This document shows, one piece after another, positions 7,760-14,709 of a stretch of DNA of 14,709 bases. Every line of letters begins with the position of its first letter. The first letter of the stretch is position 1. This DNA comes from Chrysochromulina tobinii (Eukaryota > Haptophyta > Prymnesiales > Chrysochromulinaceae), in the NCBI GenBank assembly GCA_001275005.1, contig JWZX01002356.1:1-14709 (forward strand), read 5' to 3'. A program made the translations under genes and the position numbers. The notes under the pieces were generated by a model. The model made no database searches, had not been told where the DNA came from, and saw nothing but the letters and a program-made list of their open reading frames with translations.

Positions 7760-7797
7760 CCCACTGGACTTGACTTGACTTGACATGATCCCACTGG
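7760..7797. repeat. (CTTGA)n mini-insert flanked by 8-bp direct repeats
   Basis: CCCACTGG occurs at 7760-7767 and again at 7790-7797. The 22 bases between them consist mainly of three CTTGA units (ACTTGACTTGACTTGAC). The arrangement looks like a very small insertion with a target-site duplication. It lies in the presumed 5' leader of the thioredoxin-fold gene, about 90 bases before its ATG. A similar repeat sits at 12258-12275 with different flanking direct repeats. Confidence 0.5.
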
Positions 7798-7880
7798 CCG
7801 CGTAGCTTCTCACGTGAGGACCGAACTGACGACGACTGACCGTTCCAAACGATCAGTCACACGCGGCAGCCTCTCTTAAC

Positions 7881-10271
7881 CTAGCAGACCATACCAGAGA
7901 GATCTTCGTGGTCGTACGGTTGGCCCGTCTCATCTCCGTAACCACTTGTGTCCGTCTCATCTCCACATGCACTGGAAAGCTCGTCATCCTCGCCAGCGCT
8001 GTCGTCCTGTTTCGGAGGTCGAGGTGGCTTCTTCAACTTCTCCCATTTGGCAAGTGCGTTGTTGACGCCCAAACGCAACCGGGAGAGCCCTCCGCAGTCC
8101 GGTGCTCCCAGCCGCGAGTGTGAGTTCGCTCCGGCCAGATCGAGCGCAGCTAGGACGAGGGCTTTGCCAACATCACGCCACGACTCTGGACAGTATTTTG
8201 GACCCATCGTCGTGTTGAGCTTTGGAGGCTCCGGGCTCATTCGTCCCGATTTGATATGAGCGGAGGCGTTGTGGCGACTCATGAGCTCGTTCATCGACAC
8301 ACCACTATCATAGTTGCACTCGAGGGTGTACACAAACGGGCAGCTGATGCCCTGCTCCACTGTCGCGGCGTACACGGCAGAGCGAGCGGAGCCGTCGACC
8401 GCCTCAGTGTTGAACCACAGGCATGCGTCGTGGTCCAGCCAGCGTGAATTGATCGCAACCAATTTTGCGAAGAGCTGAGATTCGGCACGCTTCTCCTCCG
8501 TCTCCTGCTCGCACCCATACAAGAAGCAGCCGCGTCGTCCTGCGTGAGCATGCACGTCCACGAAGAGCGCTACGCTCTCGGTTGCAAAGAGATGATGTAC
8601 CAGTGCCATGTAAGACGCAACTGCAGGGTGCAACGTGCAAGAGGGTTGGTCGTACTTGCGGTTGAGATTGACACCACGACTGTCGGCACGGTAATGACCG
8701 CGGACGACACCATCAGGGTTTAGCAGGGGAACAAGCTTGAAGACGAAGCGTTCACGAAGGGCCATCGCCCGTGGGTCATCACGTCGGAGCAAAAAGAGCA
8801 GCACCCCTTCGAGGACAAATGAAGCCGGTGTCTCACCTGGGTGAACGCGCGATGACAGCAAAATGACCTTCTTCTTCGGGCGCCCAGGAAGCGGCGGGTG
8901 TGGCTGACCAGTGATGGTGATCAGATCGATTCTTCGGCCTTCGAGCGAACGGCATAGCAGTTCCCGCTTGTAGTAGACAAGGGACGCGTTGACGTTAGCA
9001 TTCGCCCGATTGTACGAGGTGTTCACGATCCCGCGCGGCCGGACACTCGGGTAGAGCGCTGCGGCATCGTAAGCGGCAGCGGCGGCTAGCTCCGCGGCGG
9101 CCCGCGCTGCCGGCGGGCATATGGTACCGTGCTGAACGCACGACCGTAAATACGACCATCCGGTGCCCGCAGGTTTGGGGGCTGCGGCGTCAACAAGCGA
9201 CGCGACGCTCGACGCCGAGGCTGAGCTTGTCGGAGGTCGCCAAGTTTTTCCGGGCTGCGGCGGTGGCAGTGGTAATGGTTGGGGTGGCAGCACTGCTGAT
9301 GCCGATGCAGTCGTCACGCACGATGATAACGCCACCACATGGGGATGCGGGCGACATGGCTCGGCAGCTGGCGCAGCAGCTGGCGCAGAAGCTGGCGCGG
9401 CAGCTGGCGCGGCAGCTGGCGCGGCAGTGCACGAACCGGCGGGCGCCGCAGCTGAAGAAGCAGCTGGCGCAGCGGCAGGGTGAATGGCCTCGGAATCATC
9501 AGAAATCGGCTGCAATGCAGCGTGCGCGAAAGATTCCAACGCAGCCCTACGGGCTGCTTCGAGGATGACGTCCTTGAACATCTCCTCCTCTCGCTCCTCG
9601 TCCGTGAGCTTTCGTGGCACGGCTGCGATTGTCACGGAGTCGGGCGGGCGCTTTCGCTCTGCAAGATCCATAACCTTGAGTGCTGCCAGCCACGCCGCTG
9701 GTGGCGGCTCGTTGGGCGCGCCGGGGTGGAGCATCGCTCGAGGTTGGGCGAAGAGCTTGTCCAGATAGGCCAGGCGCGCCATCAAGTCTGCGTAGGTGTA
9801 TGGATAGCAAAAGGCGAAGTACAGGGTCTCGCCCACTGGCCCGTCGACAGTGTGCGTAAGGTGGATCGCGAAACCTTGCGACGTGTAGGCGCACGGCACT
9901 GCGTTCGAAACGCGCGTCCACTCCCTTTGGTGATAGGGAAGTGAGCGGTACACTGGCCGCATGCCGTGCTCAAAGAGCTTGCGCTGTGGGGTCATAATAA
10001 TGTTGATTGAGAGCTTGCGTCCAGGTGCCGCTCCTCGTATTGAGAAATGGAACCATGTCTGTGACTTGGTTTGGCTCGGTTGCCCTTCACAGTCGGTTCG
10101 CGCCCACACAACAAAGTCGTTCTCGCCGCACTGCTCCACACGCCCTAGGTTCCCTGAGTCGAAGTCCGCACTCCAGATGAGACCGCCGACGCTGAGGTCG
10201 GCAGTGCGTTCCGCGGTCGGTAAACTACTTGCGGCGCGTGCCGCCGATGCGGTTGCGGGCTCGAGCGGCAT
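7881..10271 (-). CDS. AGBL5: Cytosolic carboxypeptidase 5-like (AGBL5) tubulin deglutamylase
   Basis: This is a 796-residue M14-family metallocarboxypeptidase. The N-terminal CCP domain opens with [13 protein letters not shown] (35-47) and continues with [17 protein letters not shown] and [13 protein letters not shown], all characteristic of CCP5. The catalytic domain starts at [20 protein letters not shown] (433-452). Zinc ligands are His477 and Glu480 in [10 protein letters not shown], plus the first His of DVHAHAG (about 574). GVNLNRKY (533-540) supplies the substrate-carboxylate Asn/Arg. TLECNY (649-654) holds the catalytic Glu651. CCP5 enzymes remove glutamates from polyglutamylated tubulin, including the branch point, which fits a flagellated cell. 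Between the two domains an insertion of about 240 residues contains a charged helical part (221-255) and an Ala/Pro repeat (265-304); human CCP5 has only a short link here. The start is the first in-frame ATG (10271). The C-terminal tail is acidic. The 5' flank carries a repeat shared with the divergent PhyH gene. Confidence 0.93.
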   Translation of the reverse strand: MPLEPATASAARAASSLPTAERTADLSVGGLIWSADFDSGNLGRVEQCGENDFVVWARTDCEGQPSQTKSQTWFHFSIRGAAPGRKLSINIIMTPQRKLFEHGMRPVYRSLPYHQREWTRVSNAVPCAYTSQGFAIHLTHTVDGPVGETLYFAFCYPYTYADLMARLAYLDKLFAQPRAMLHPGAPNEPPPAAWLAALKVMDLAERKRPPDSVTIAAVPRKLTDEEREEEMFKDVILEAARRAALESFAHAALQPISDDSEAIHPAAAPAASSAAAPAGSCTAAPAAAPAAAPASAPAAAPAAEPCRPHPHVVALSSCVTTASASAVLPPQPLPLPPPQPGKTWRPPTSSASASSVASLVDAAAPKPAGTGWSYLRSCVQHGTICPPAARAAAELAAAAAYDAAALYPSVRPRGIVNTSYNRANANVNASLVYYKRELLCRSLEGRRIDLITITGQPHPPLPGRPKKKVILLSSRVHPGETPASFVLEGVLLFLLRRDDPRAMALRERFVFKLVPLLNPDGVVRGHYRADSRGVNLNRKYDQPSCTLHPAVASYMALVHHLFATESVALFVDVHAHAGRRGCFLYGCEQETEEKRAESQLFAKLVAINSRWLDHDACLWFNTEAVDGSARSAVYAATVEQGISCPFVYTLECNYDSGVSMNELMSRHNASAHIKSGRMSPEPPKLNTTMGPKYCPESWRDVGKALVLAALDLAGANSHSRLGAPDCGGLSRLRLGVNNALAKWEKLKKPPRPPKQDDSAGEDDELSSACGDETDTSGYGDETGQPYDHEDLSGMVC
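9360..9480 (-). repeat. 12-bp tandem repeat encoding an Ala/Pro linker in the CCP5-like gene
   Basis: On the plus strand units close to GCTGGCGCGGCA repeat several times. On the coding strand each encodes Ala-Pro-Ala-Ala. The tract forms the Ala/Pro-rich middle of the insertion between the N-terminal and catalytic domains. Units are multiples of three and degenerate toward the edges. Confidence 0.85.
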
Positions 10272-10386
10272 GCAAGTAGCGATTGGACGCGTCACGTTGC
10301 GCGCAGTGGGACTCCAAGCCGCCACCGCCGCCAAGCGAACCCCCAAGCCTCACGCGTTTTGGGAGGGTGGTTTCATTCGGGTACCG

Positions 10387-10416
10387 GTACCGGCAAAAAG
10401 ACACCGGGGGGAGCCG
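10387..10416 (+). repeat. Dispersed repeat, copy A
   Basis: This is a 30-base core beginning GTACCGGCAAAAAG and containing GACACCGGGGGGAGCCG. It matches copy C at 29 of 30 positions and the reverse complement of copy B at 28 of 30. It lies 116 bases before the start codon of the minus-strand CCP5-like gene. Similarity with the region of copy B extends a further 60 or so bases (for example the GACAGAC and CGAACC blocks). Confidence 0.85.
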
Positions 10417-10746
10417 GGACACACGGGACAGACACACGAACCGCACAAACCGAACCCCCTCAAAACCAACCCACCCACCGACTCGCGCGCGCCAAACCGG
10501 CACACTTTCCACAAACGCATATGACAAATGGACAGTTCGGGGGAAAACGGAAATCACCGCCAATAAAGCAGCGTGCGAGTGAATACAAAGTTATGAGTAT
10601 GAATTATAGTAACGTTGGCAGCGGTCGGCTCCGGGGCCGTTGAGTCGGCCGGACGGCCGCTGATTCGGTCGTCTCGGCTCTCGCGGTCGCTCGGGTGCGT
10701 TGGTGGTTTGGGTTTTATGGGTTCATGGTTGTGAGGTTCGTCTAGG

Positions 10747-10853
10747 TGTGGTCTGTCAAGCAAGCAAGCAAGCTAATGAGTCGAAACAACACAAGTATCT
10801 AAACAAGCGCAACCGAATACCCCTGTTCTTTGCTTGCTTGCTTGTGGTCTGTC
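10747..10853. mobile_element. Possible MITE-like insertion with (CAAG)n inverted ends and 11-bp direct repeats
   Basis: TGTGGTCTGTC occurs at 10747-10757 and 10843-10853. The 85 bases between start with AAGCAAGCAAGCAAGC and end with GCTTGCTTGCT, giving inverted ends. The left arm of the larger inverted repeat has GACAGAC running directly into CACACGAACC (about 10429-10441), which looks like the empty version of this site. No transposase is encoded. A (CAAG)n microsatellite with local duplication is the main alternative. Confidence 0.45.
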
Positions 10854-10880
10854 CGCGTGTCCCGTGCGTGTCCCGGCTGC

Positions 10881-10910
10881 CGGCTTCCCCCGGTGTCTTT
10901 TTACCGGTAC
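10881..10910 (-). repeat. Dispersed repeat, copy B (inverted)
   Basis: This is the reverse-complement copy of the core; on the plus strand it contains CCCCCGGTGTCTTTTTACC. It ends 20 bases before the PhyH start codon, so it probably lies in the 5' leader or at the transcription start. Compared with copies A and C an extra few bases (GCAGCC in the core orientation) follow the core. Confidence 0.85.
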
Positions 10911-10930
10911 GGTTCCTGCCGCACTCACAC

Positions 10931-12131
10931 ATGGCGGCTCTGCTCATGCTCCTCTGCACGCCCACGGCAGCAGCAGCCGCTTGCTGCGATGCGCAGCTCA
11001 TACACGACGCCGCGGTCTCGTTTGCACGGGACGGTTTTGCTGTGCTGCCCAGTTTTGCCAGCGAAATCGAAGTCAATGCCATGCGCAGTGCAATGGAGAG
11101 TATGGTCGAGGCGTGGTGGAATGAGGAGCGTTCAGCGCCCGATCACGGTAATAATGTGTTTACGACGGGATCCAACCAGACGAGCGCTCAAGCTAAGTCG
11201 AGCTACTTTTTCACGTCCGCGGACCGCGTGCACTTCTTTCGAGAGGCTGTCGATGAAGGTGACACTCCTTCAACACGGCCACGGCCGCCGCTGAACAAGG
11301 TGGGCCACGGGCTGCACCTCAATGCATCGACGCCGTTCGGCGCCTACGCGAGATCCGAGCGTGTCTCTGCCGTGGCGAGAAAGGTGGCTGGGCTCGTTGC
11401 GCCCGTGCTGCCTCAGTCAATGTACATCTTCAAGGAGGCGCGTCTCGGCGGCGCGGTCACTTCACACCAAGATGGAACCTTTCTGTACACGCGCCCACAT
11501 CAGACAGTCGTGGGCTTGTGGCTGGCGCTCGATGCTGCGCACGAGGGCAATGGGTGCTTGTGGGCGCGCCCAGGCTCACACCACGAGCCATTGCGGCGCC
11601 GGTTTGTGCGAACGCTGGGCGAGGCCGGCCGACGTGGTCATGACGTTCGTGAACGCGTCGGCCGAAGAGCCCGAGGTCTACTTGTCGGCGCAACTGCGAG
11701 GAGGCGACGCGACTCCCGCGCCGGCCAATTCCAGCAATGCGACGACCAAAGTGAAGTGGTGGCAGCGGCTTTTGCGATGGGCAAGGCGGCGACTTGCTCT
11801 TCGTGTCCACAAAGACCGCCTCCTCGAGAGCAGCGAACACGCTCGTGCTTGGGAAGGCGTGTGGCCGCCCGCGGATATGGCGTCAGGTACCCATTCCGGA
11901 TTGCAGGCCGCCAAACTGCTCAGTGCGCGAGGCTTCATCCCTCTCAACGTCAAAGCGGGTGATTTGGTCGTCTTCCCCGGGACGCTCGACCATCTGTCTC
12001 TGCCCAACGGGTCGCCGCACGCGCGGCACACGTTCCAGCTGCATATGGTCGAGGGCCCTTCCGCCGGCGTCGAGTGGGCGCACGAAAACTGGCTTCAGTA
12101 CGATGGGGGCCTTGATTTTATGAGCATTTGA
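10931..12131 (+). CDS. Phytanoyl-CoA dioxygenase family protein (PHYHD1-like), frame broken near 11627
   Basis: This looks like an Fe(II)/2-oxoglutarate dioxygenase. The ATG at 10931 starts a hydrophobic Ala-rich leader (MAALLMLLCTPTAAAAA), possibly a signal peptide, then AVSFARDGFAVLPSF, typical of PhyH proteins. SMYIFKEARLGGAVTSHQDG gives the iron-binding His179 and Asp181. GLWLALDAAHEGNGCLWARP and GSHHEPLRRRFVR follow, as in PHYHD1. The frame then stops making sense, and homology resumes one base later with VVMTFVNASAEEPEVYL. The second part ends with GDLVVFPGTLDHLSLPNGS (distal His in DHLS), ARHTFQLHMVEG (Arg for 2-oxoglutarate) and HENWLQ, a PHYHD1-like ending. Dropping one base in GGCCGGCC at 11623-11630 would join the parts into about 399 residues. 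All expected catalytic residues are present, so sequencing error is as likely as a pseudogene. Between the halves lies a basic, non-conserved insert. The substrate is unknown. The gene is flanked by inverted copies B and C. Confidence 0.82.
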
Positions 12132-12187
12132 CAACCACCCGATCGTCAACCTTTACGGAGCGGTGTCGACTTTGCGTTCATAGTACG

Positions 12188-12217
12188 GTACCGGTAAAAA
12201 GACACCGGGGGGAGCCG
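12188..12217 (+). repeat. Dispersed repeat, copy C, flanked by 9-bp direct repeats
   Basis: The core (GTACCGGTAAAAAGACACC, then GGGGGGAGCCG) is nearly identical to copy A and inverted relative to copy B. ACGGTACCG occurs at 12185-12193 and 12226-12234, bracketing the core, which could be a target-site duplication or part of the element. Similarity to the longer arms at 10381 and 10685 stops soon after the core, so this copy is shorter. Confidence 0.8.
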
Positions 12218-12230
12218 GGACACACACGGT

Positions 12231-12283
12231 ACCGTATTTAGTCAAGTCTATACATAAACTTGACTTGACTTGACTACCGTATT
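12231..12283. repeat. Small inverted repeat with (CTTGA)n and 8-bp direct repeats
   Basis: ACCGTATT occurs at 12231-12238 and 12276-12283. The 37 bases between begin TAGTCAAGT and end in ACTTGACT, and with the following A the ends form a perfect 9-base inverted repeat (TAGTCAAGT / ACTTGACTA). The right half carries three CTTGA units. This looks like a tiny hairpin-forming insertion. It ends about 50 bases before the membrane-protein ATG. Confidence 0.55.
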
Positions 12284-12331
12284 CACTCACAGTCTAGTCG
12301 GGTTTGAGCCCAAAAAGACTCACGGACGCCC

Positions 12332-14512
12332 ATGATTCATTGGATGGATCTGGTGTTGGCATTCGCGCTGGTTGCGCGCCTCCTGCTGTCGTTGGCTTCC
12401 GTGGTGCACGCCAAGGCTGCAGTGCTCGCACGGGTCTCGTCGATCCAGCTCGCCGGAAATGCCGAGAGCAGGGCGCAGCTGCGGGCCCAGCCGCTGTTTT
12501 GGGTTGCTGCTACACTTGCGCTGGTGTCCGAAGTAGTGCTCGGCATCGCGGTGCTCCTCGGCGGTGCCATCGTCTTGCCTTTGCTAGCGCCTACGGCCGC
12601 GCTACTCGACAACGTTGCGCGATGGCAATTCCTGCGGGACCCGCCGCCACAGCTGCGCACCCTTGTTGGTGGAGTGCTCGCGATGGCAGCTGCCGCCACC
12701 GCTGCGCGCCTCGCACCAGATGCGCGCTCGCTTCCGCTCGAGACCTTGTGGCTCTCGCTGCAGACACTGCCGGCACAGCTGCTGCTCGGAAGCTTGGTGT
12801 CCGTGCTGCTGATCGCCGAGGCCGTGACACCGCTGAAGCTGCTCACGGTTCAAAGCGAGGTGGCCATCCTGCACGGGGCGCAGGCTGGCTTGTACGGCAT
12901 CTTTGGCGCCATTCTCGCGGCCACCCTCGCGAGCTGCTTGCGCTCTGAGTGGACGCACCGGCGCCAGTTCGAATCGCCGTGCGCTATGGAGCTCGCCCTT
13001 GCCACGCTCGTTGCTGCGACCTTCCAGGGCCGCCGGCTGCACCGCGCGTACCAGCTTGCAGTCGACAAGTCGATGATCGCGCGGGTGCACGGTGCTGTGC
13101 TCATCGGCGGTGCGCCAGCCATGATCGCCGTCATTTTTGCCCCCCTCACCGAGGGCGACCTTGGCCTAGTGGCTCCCTCGAAGTGGTCGCCACCACCGCC
13201 CGTGCTCTTCGGTGGCTTCGGCAGTCGGTGGGCCGAGCTTGGGTTCGCGACGGCGGTCCTCTGTTCCATCGGTGGTCTCCTGCTCGTCTATCGCCCTCGT
13301 GGCGGCGACCTTCCAACCGCGGGCGGGGGGCTGTTTGGCGGCATCCTTGGAGCTCCTCGGCTCGCGGGGCAGCAGTGGGCCGACCTAGAGCCCACCCTGC
13401 TCGTCGAGGGACAGCCGGCGCCGCCAAGCGGCCGGGACAATGACAGCTCCAGCCCGATGGCCCCAAGCCGCATCCTTACGGCGCGCACCGCAGCCTCGCT
13501 CCGATGGGGAAGTGAAGCCGAAGAGCCGAGGGGTGGAGGCTTCGGCAGCCGATCACCGTTGCGCAAGCCGGCGCAGGCGCGCAAGCCACTGCTCGCCCCT
13601 GCCGAATGGAAGCGCTCTCTCGCGTACGCGCTGCCCCCGTCGCCACGTGTCCCCAGCTTTCGACCGAGCGCCCCGCTGCGCCGCTTCGATGCAGCCCTCG
13701 ACGCGAAGTACCAGCGTCATCGCCGAAGTGCGACCGCTGCTCGTGAGGTCGGCTCCCCCGAGCCGCGATCTCCCCCGCGATCTCCCGGGGGCTGGGCGGC
13801 GCCCGAGTTCATTCAAGGGCATCCGGCCGCGTTCGACGCGGAGTCGCTCTGGCGATTCACATCCCGGCTGCGCGCACACGGCGAGAGCCTCGACGGCTGG
13901 GCGGCCGCGGTCGTGGAGGCCGCGGACGCGCTCGACGAGGCGGCGTCGCTTGAGGCAGTTATGCCGTCCTCGCCGTCACCGCGAGTCGAGCTTGCGTCGC
14001 CTCGGGACGAGGACGTGGCCGGGCTGCTACACTGGATCTTGCTCGTGCTGCTCGCGCTGCTGACCACGATCCCTGCTTTCGTTGTTTGGGAGGAGTCGGG
14101 GCGCACTTTGCCGCACGACGAGGTCATCCTGATCGGCATGGTCTGCCTTCAAATCGCCTTCATCGTGCATGGCGCGACGCTACGTACGTGCATGCGCCTC
14201 GCGCACGTCTCGGACGCTGACGAACTGCCGCCATTGCAGGTCCCGCCGGGCAATACAAGGGGGCGAGACGTGCCGGGGAATGAAGGCGCGCCGCTCTTGG
14301 ATACAGGGCCCGAGCCCAGCAAGGGAACCAGGCACCGTCGGGCACCCGCGGGTCCGACGGCCGCGACCCCACCCTCGACTGCCCTACTCCGCAAGTTTCC
14401 GATGCGTCAGGACGACCTCGAGCTCGAGGCACAGCTCAAGGGGAGCCCAGAGATGTTACACCGGAAGCAACAGCAGCGACGTTACACCGCCGACGACGAG
14501 TATACGGCGTGA
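12332..14512 (+). CDS. Multipass membrane protein of unknown function
   Basis: I do not recognise this 726-residue protein. It starts at the ATG at 12332 and stays open with strong GC-ending codon bias. The N-terminal half has about seven or eight hydrophobic segments: about 6-26, 56-86 (long, perhaps two), 111-127, 145-165, 184-202, 252-271 and 301-320. A long, mostly hydrophilic loop (about 322-562) follows, rich in Pro, Ser and Arg with several SP motifs, and includes an Ala/Glu-rich helix (about 505-545). Two further segments (565-586 and 597-616) are followed by a charged tail ending QQQRRYTADDEYTA. The layout suggests a transporter, channel or receptor-like protein with a large regulatory loop, but no signature motif (ABC, P-type, ion-channel pore, rhodopsin Lys) is visible. 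The function is left open. Confidence 0.75.
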   Translation: MIHWMDLVLAFALVARLLLSLASVVHAKAAVLARVSSIQLAGNAESRAQLRAQPLFWVAATLALVSEVVLGIAVLLGGAIVLPLLAPTAALLDNVARWQFLRDPPPQLRTLVGGVLAMAAAATAARLAPDARSLPLETLWLSLQTLPAQLLLGSLVSVLLIAEAVTPLKLLTVQSEVAILHGAQAGLYGIFGAILAATLASCLRSEWTHRRQFESPCAMELALATLVAATFQGRRLHRAYQLAVDKSMIARVHGAVLIGGAPAMIAVIFAPLTEGDLGLVAPSKWSPPPPVLFGGFGSRWAELGFATAVLCSIGGLLLVYRPRGGDLPTAGGGLFGGILGAPRLAGQQWADLEPTLLVEGQPAPPSGRDNDSSSPMAPSRILTARTAASLRWGSEAEEPRGGGFGSRSPLRKPAQARKPLLAPAEWKRSLAYALPPSPRVPSFRPSAPLRRFDAALDAKYQRHRRSATAAREVGSPEPRSPPRSPGGWAAPEFIQGHPAAFDAESLWRFTSRLRAHGESLDGWAAAVVEAADALDEAASLEAVMPSSPSPRVELASPRDEDVAGLLHWILLVLLALLTTIPAFVVWEESGRTLPHDEVILIGMVCLQIAFIVHGATLRTCMRLAHVSDADELPPLQVPPGNTRGRDVPGNEGAPLLDTGPEPSKGTRHRRAPAGPTAATPPSTALLRKFPMRQDDLELEAQLKGSPEMLHRKQQQRRYTADDEYTA

Positions 14513-14709
14513 ATGAAACCGAAGTCCGACGACCAGGGAACGGCGGCCGGAACGGCGGGTACCCCGCCCGCGCCCCTCGCCGTCCCGCGCCTGGCCTCAG
14601 GGGGCCCCGGGCGCCGGCCCCGCACCACCCCACGGGGGCTCGGGGGGGGCGGTCTCGGGTCTGTTGCGCCTTGTTCCTTCGGGCCTCGTGCCCCGCCGCG
14701 CCGCCGCCG
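14513..14709. other. Very GC-rich 3' flank at window edge
   Basis: Beyond the membrane-protein stop the sequence becomes extremely rich in G and C, with G- and C-runs (for example GGGGGGGCGG near 14650). No domain is recognisable in any frame. It may be 3' untranslated sequence followed by the edge of another gene. Confidence 0.4.

Larger units (their letters stand above)
10272..10930. promoter_or_regulatory. Divergent promoter region of the CCP5-like and PhyH genes, containing an inverted repeat
   Basis: These 659 bases separate two divergent start codons and should hold both promoters and 5' leaders. Most of the region is explained by two related arms in inverted orientation. The left arm is about 10381-10490; the right arm is about 10685-10915 and includes a small insertion. 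Between the arms is a more A/T-rich centre (about 10500-10620) and then a GC-rich stretch. No clear TATA box is seen. The arms read in the same direction relative to the gene each precedes, as if one promoter or leader had been copied to the other gene. Confidence 0.55.
12132..12331. promoter_or_regulatory. Short tandem-gene spacer with nested repeats
   Basis: This 200-base spacer lies between the PhyH stop and the ATG of the multipass membrane protein, so it holds the 3' end of one gene and the promoter of the next. It contains dispersed repeat copy C (12188-12217) and the (CTTGA)n inverted repeat (12231-12283). Little unique sequence remains for promoter elements. Confidence 0.5.

Noticed and set aside
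9360-9480. Regularly spaced repeats resembling a CRISPR array
   Set aside because: The units are 12 bases, contiguous, without spacers, and encode an Ala/Pro linker in frame with the CCP5-like protein.
11600-11640. Programmed ribosomal frameshift in the PhyH gene
   Set aside because: No classic +1 slippery codon with a stop or stimulatory element is evident. An extra base in a GC-rich run is the simpler explanation.
12961-12985. tRNA T-loop-like GTTCGAATC
   Set aside because: The match lies inside the coding frame of the membrane protein, and I see no matching D-arm, anticodon arm or acceptor stem around it.

Overview
This is a eukaryotic nuclear fragment, most likely from a flagellated, plastid-bearing microalga. 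A haptophyte-like alga is my best guess, but that is inference. The support is: a CbbY-type sugar phosphatase (a Calvin-cycle housekeeping enzyme) with a leader-like N-terminus; a centrin-like calcium sensor and a CCP5-type tubulin deglutamylase (cytoskeleton and flagella); a phytanoyl-CoA dioxygenase; multipass and single-pass membrane proteins; no bacterial ribosome-binding sites or operons; and low-complexity Ser, Thr and Ala/Pro insertions inside proteins. By eye the base composition is GC-rich (around 60%). I needed no spliceosomal intron to explain any gene, so the locus looks intron-poor.

Layout. 1-499: poorly defined, with one possible Cys-rich micro-ORF. 500-1247 (+): an alanine- and acid-rich protein of unknown function whose frame breaks near 1001. 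1384-2325 (+): CbbY-like HAD phosphatase. 2793-4118 (-): six-EF-hand centrin-like protein fused to a cyclic-nucleotide-binding domain. 4455-5675 (+): RecB/Cas4-like PD-(D/E)XK nuclease with four Fe-S-type cysteines, divergent from the previous gene. 6347-7675 (-): membrane-anchored thioredoxin-fold protein without a CxxC. 7881-10271 (-): CCP5/AGBL5-like carboxypeptidase. 10931-12131 (+): PhyH-family dioxygenase (PHYHD1-like) with a +1 frame break near 11627. 12332-14512 (+): multipass membrane protein that I do not recognise. 14513-14709: very GC-rich flank.

The less ordinary signals are in the spaces between genes. A short repeat with core AAAAAGACACCGGGGG occurs three times (10387-10416, 10881-10910 inverted, 12188-12217). 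The first two copies lie in the same orientation relative to the two divergent genes they precede (CCP5 and PhyH). The PhyH gene is therefore bracketed by inverted copies. Separately, several small simple-repeat inserts ((CTTGA)n or (CAAG)n) are each flanked by 8-11 bp direct repeats (7760-7797, 10747-10853, 12231-12283), as expected of tiny insertions that duplicate their target. One of them interrupts one arm of the inverted repeat, while the other arm keeps an apparently empty site.

The genes do not form one pathway. The window looks like ordinary gene-dense algal DNA. Its points of interest are an unusual Ca2+/cyclic-nucleotide fusion protein, a bacterial-type nuclease and a set of small repeat insertions.
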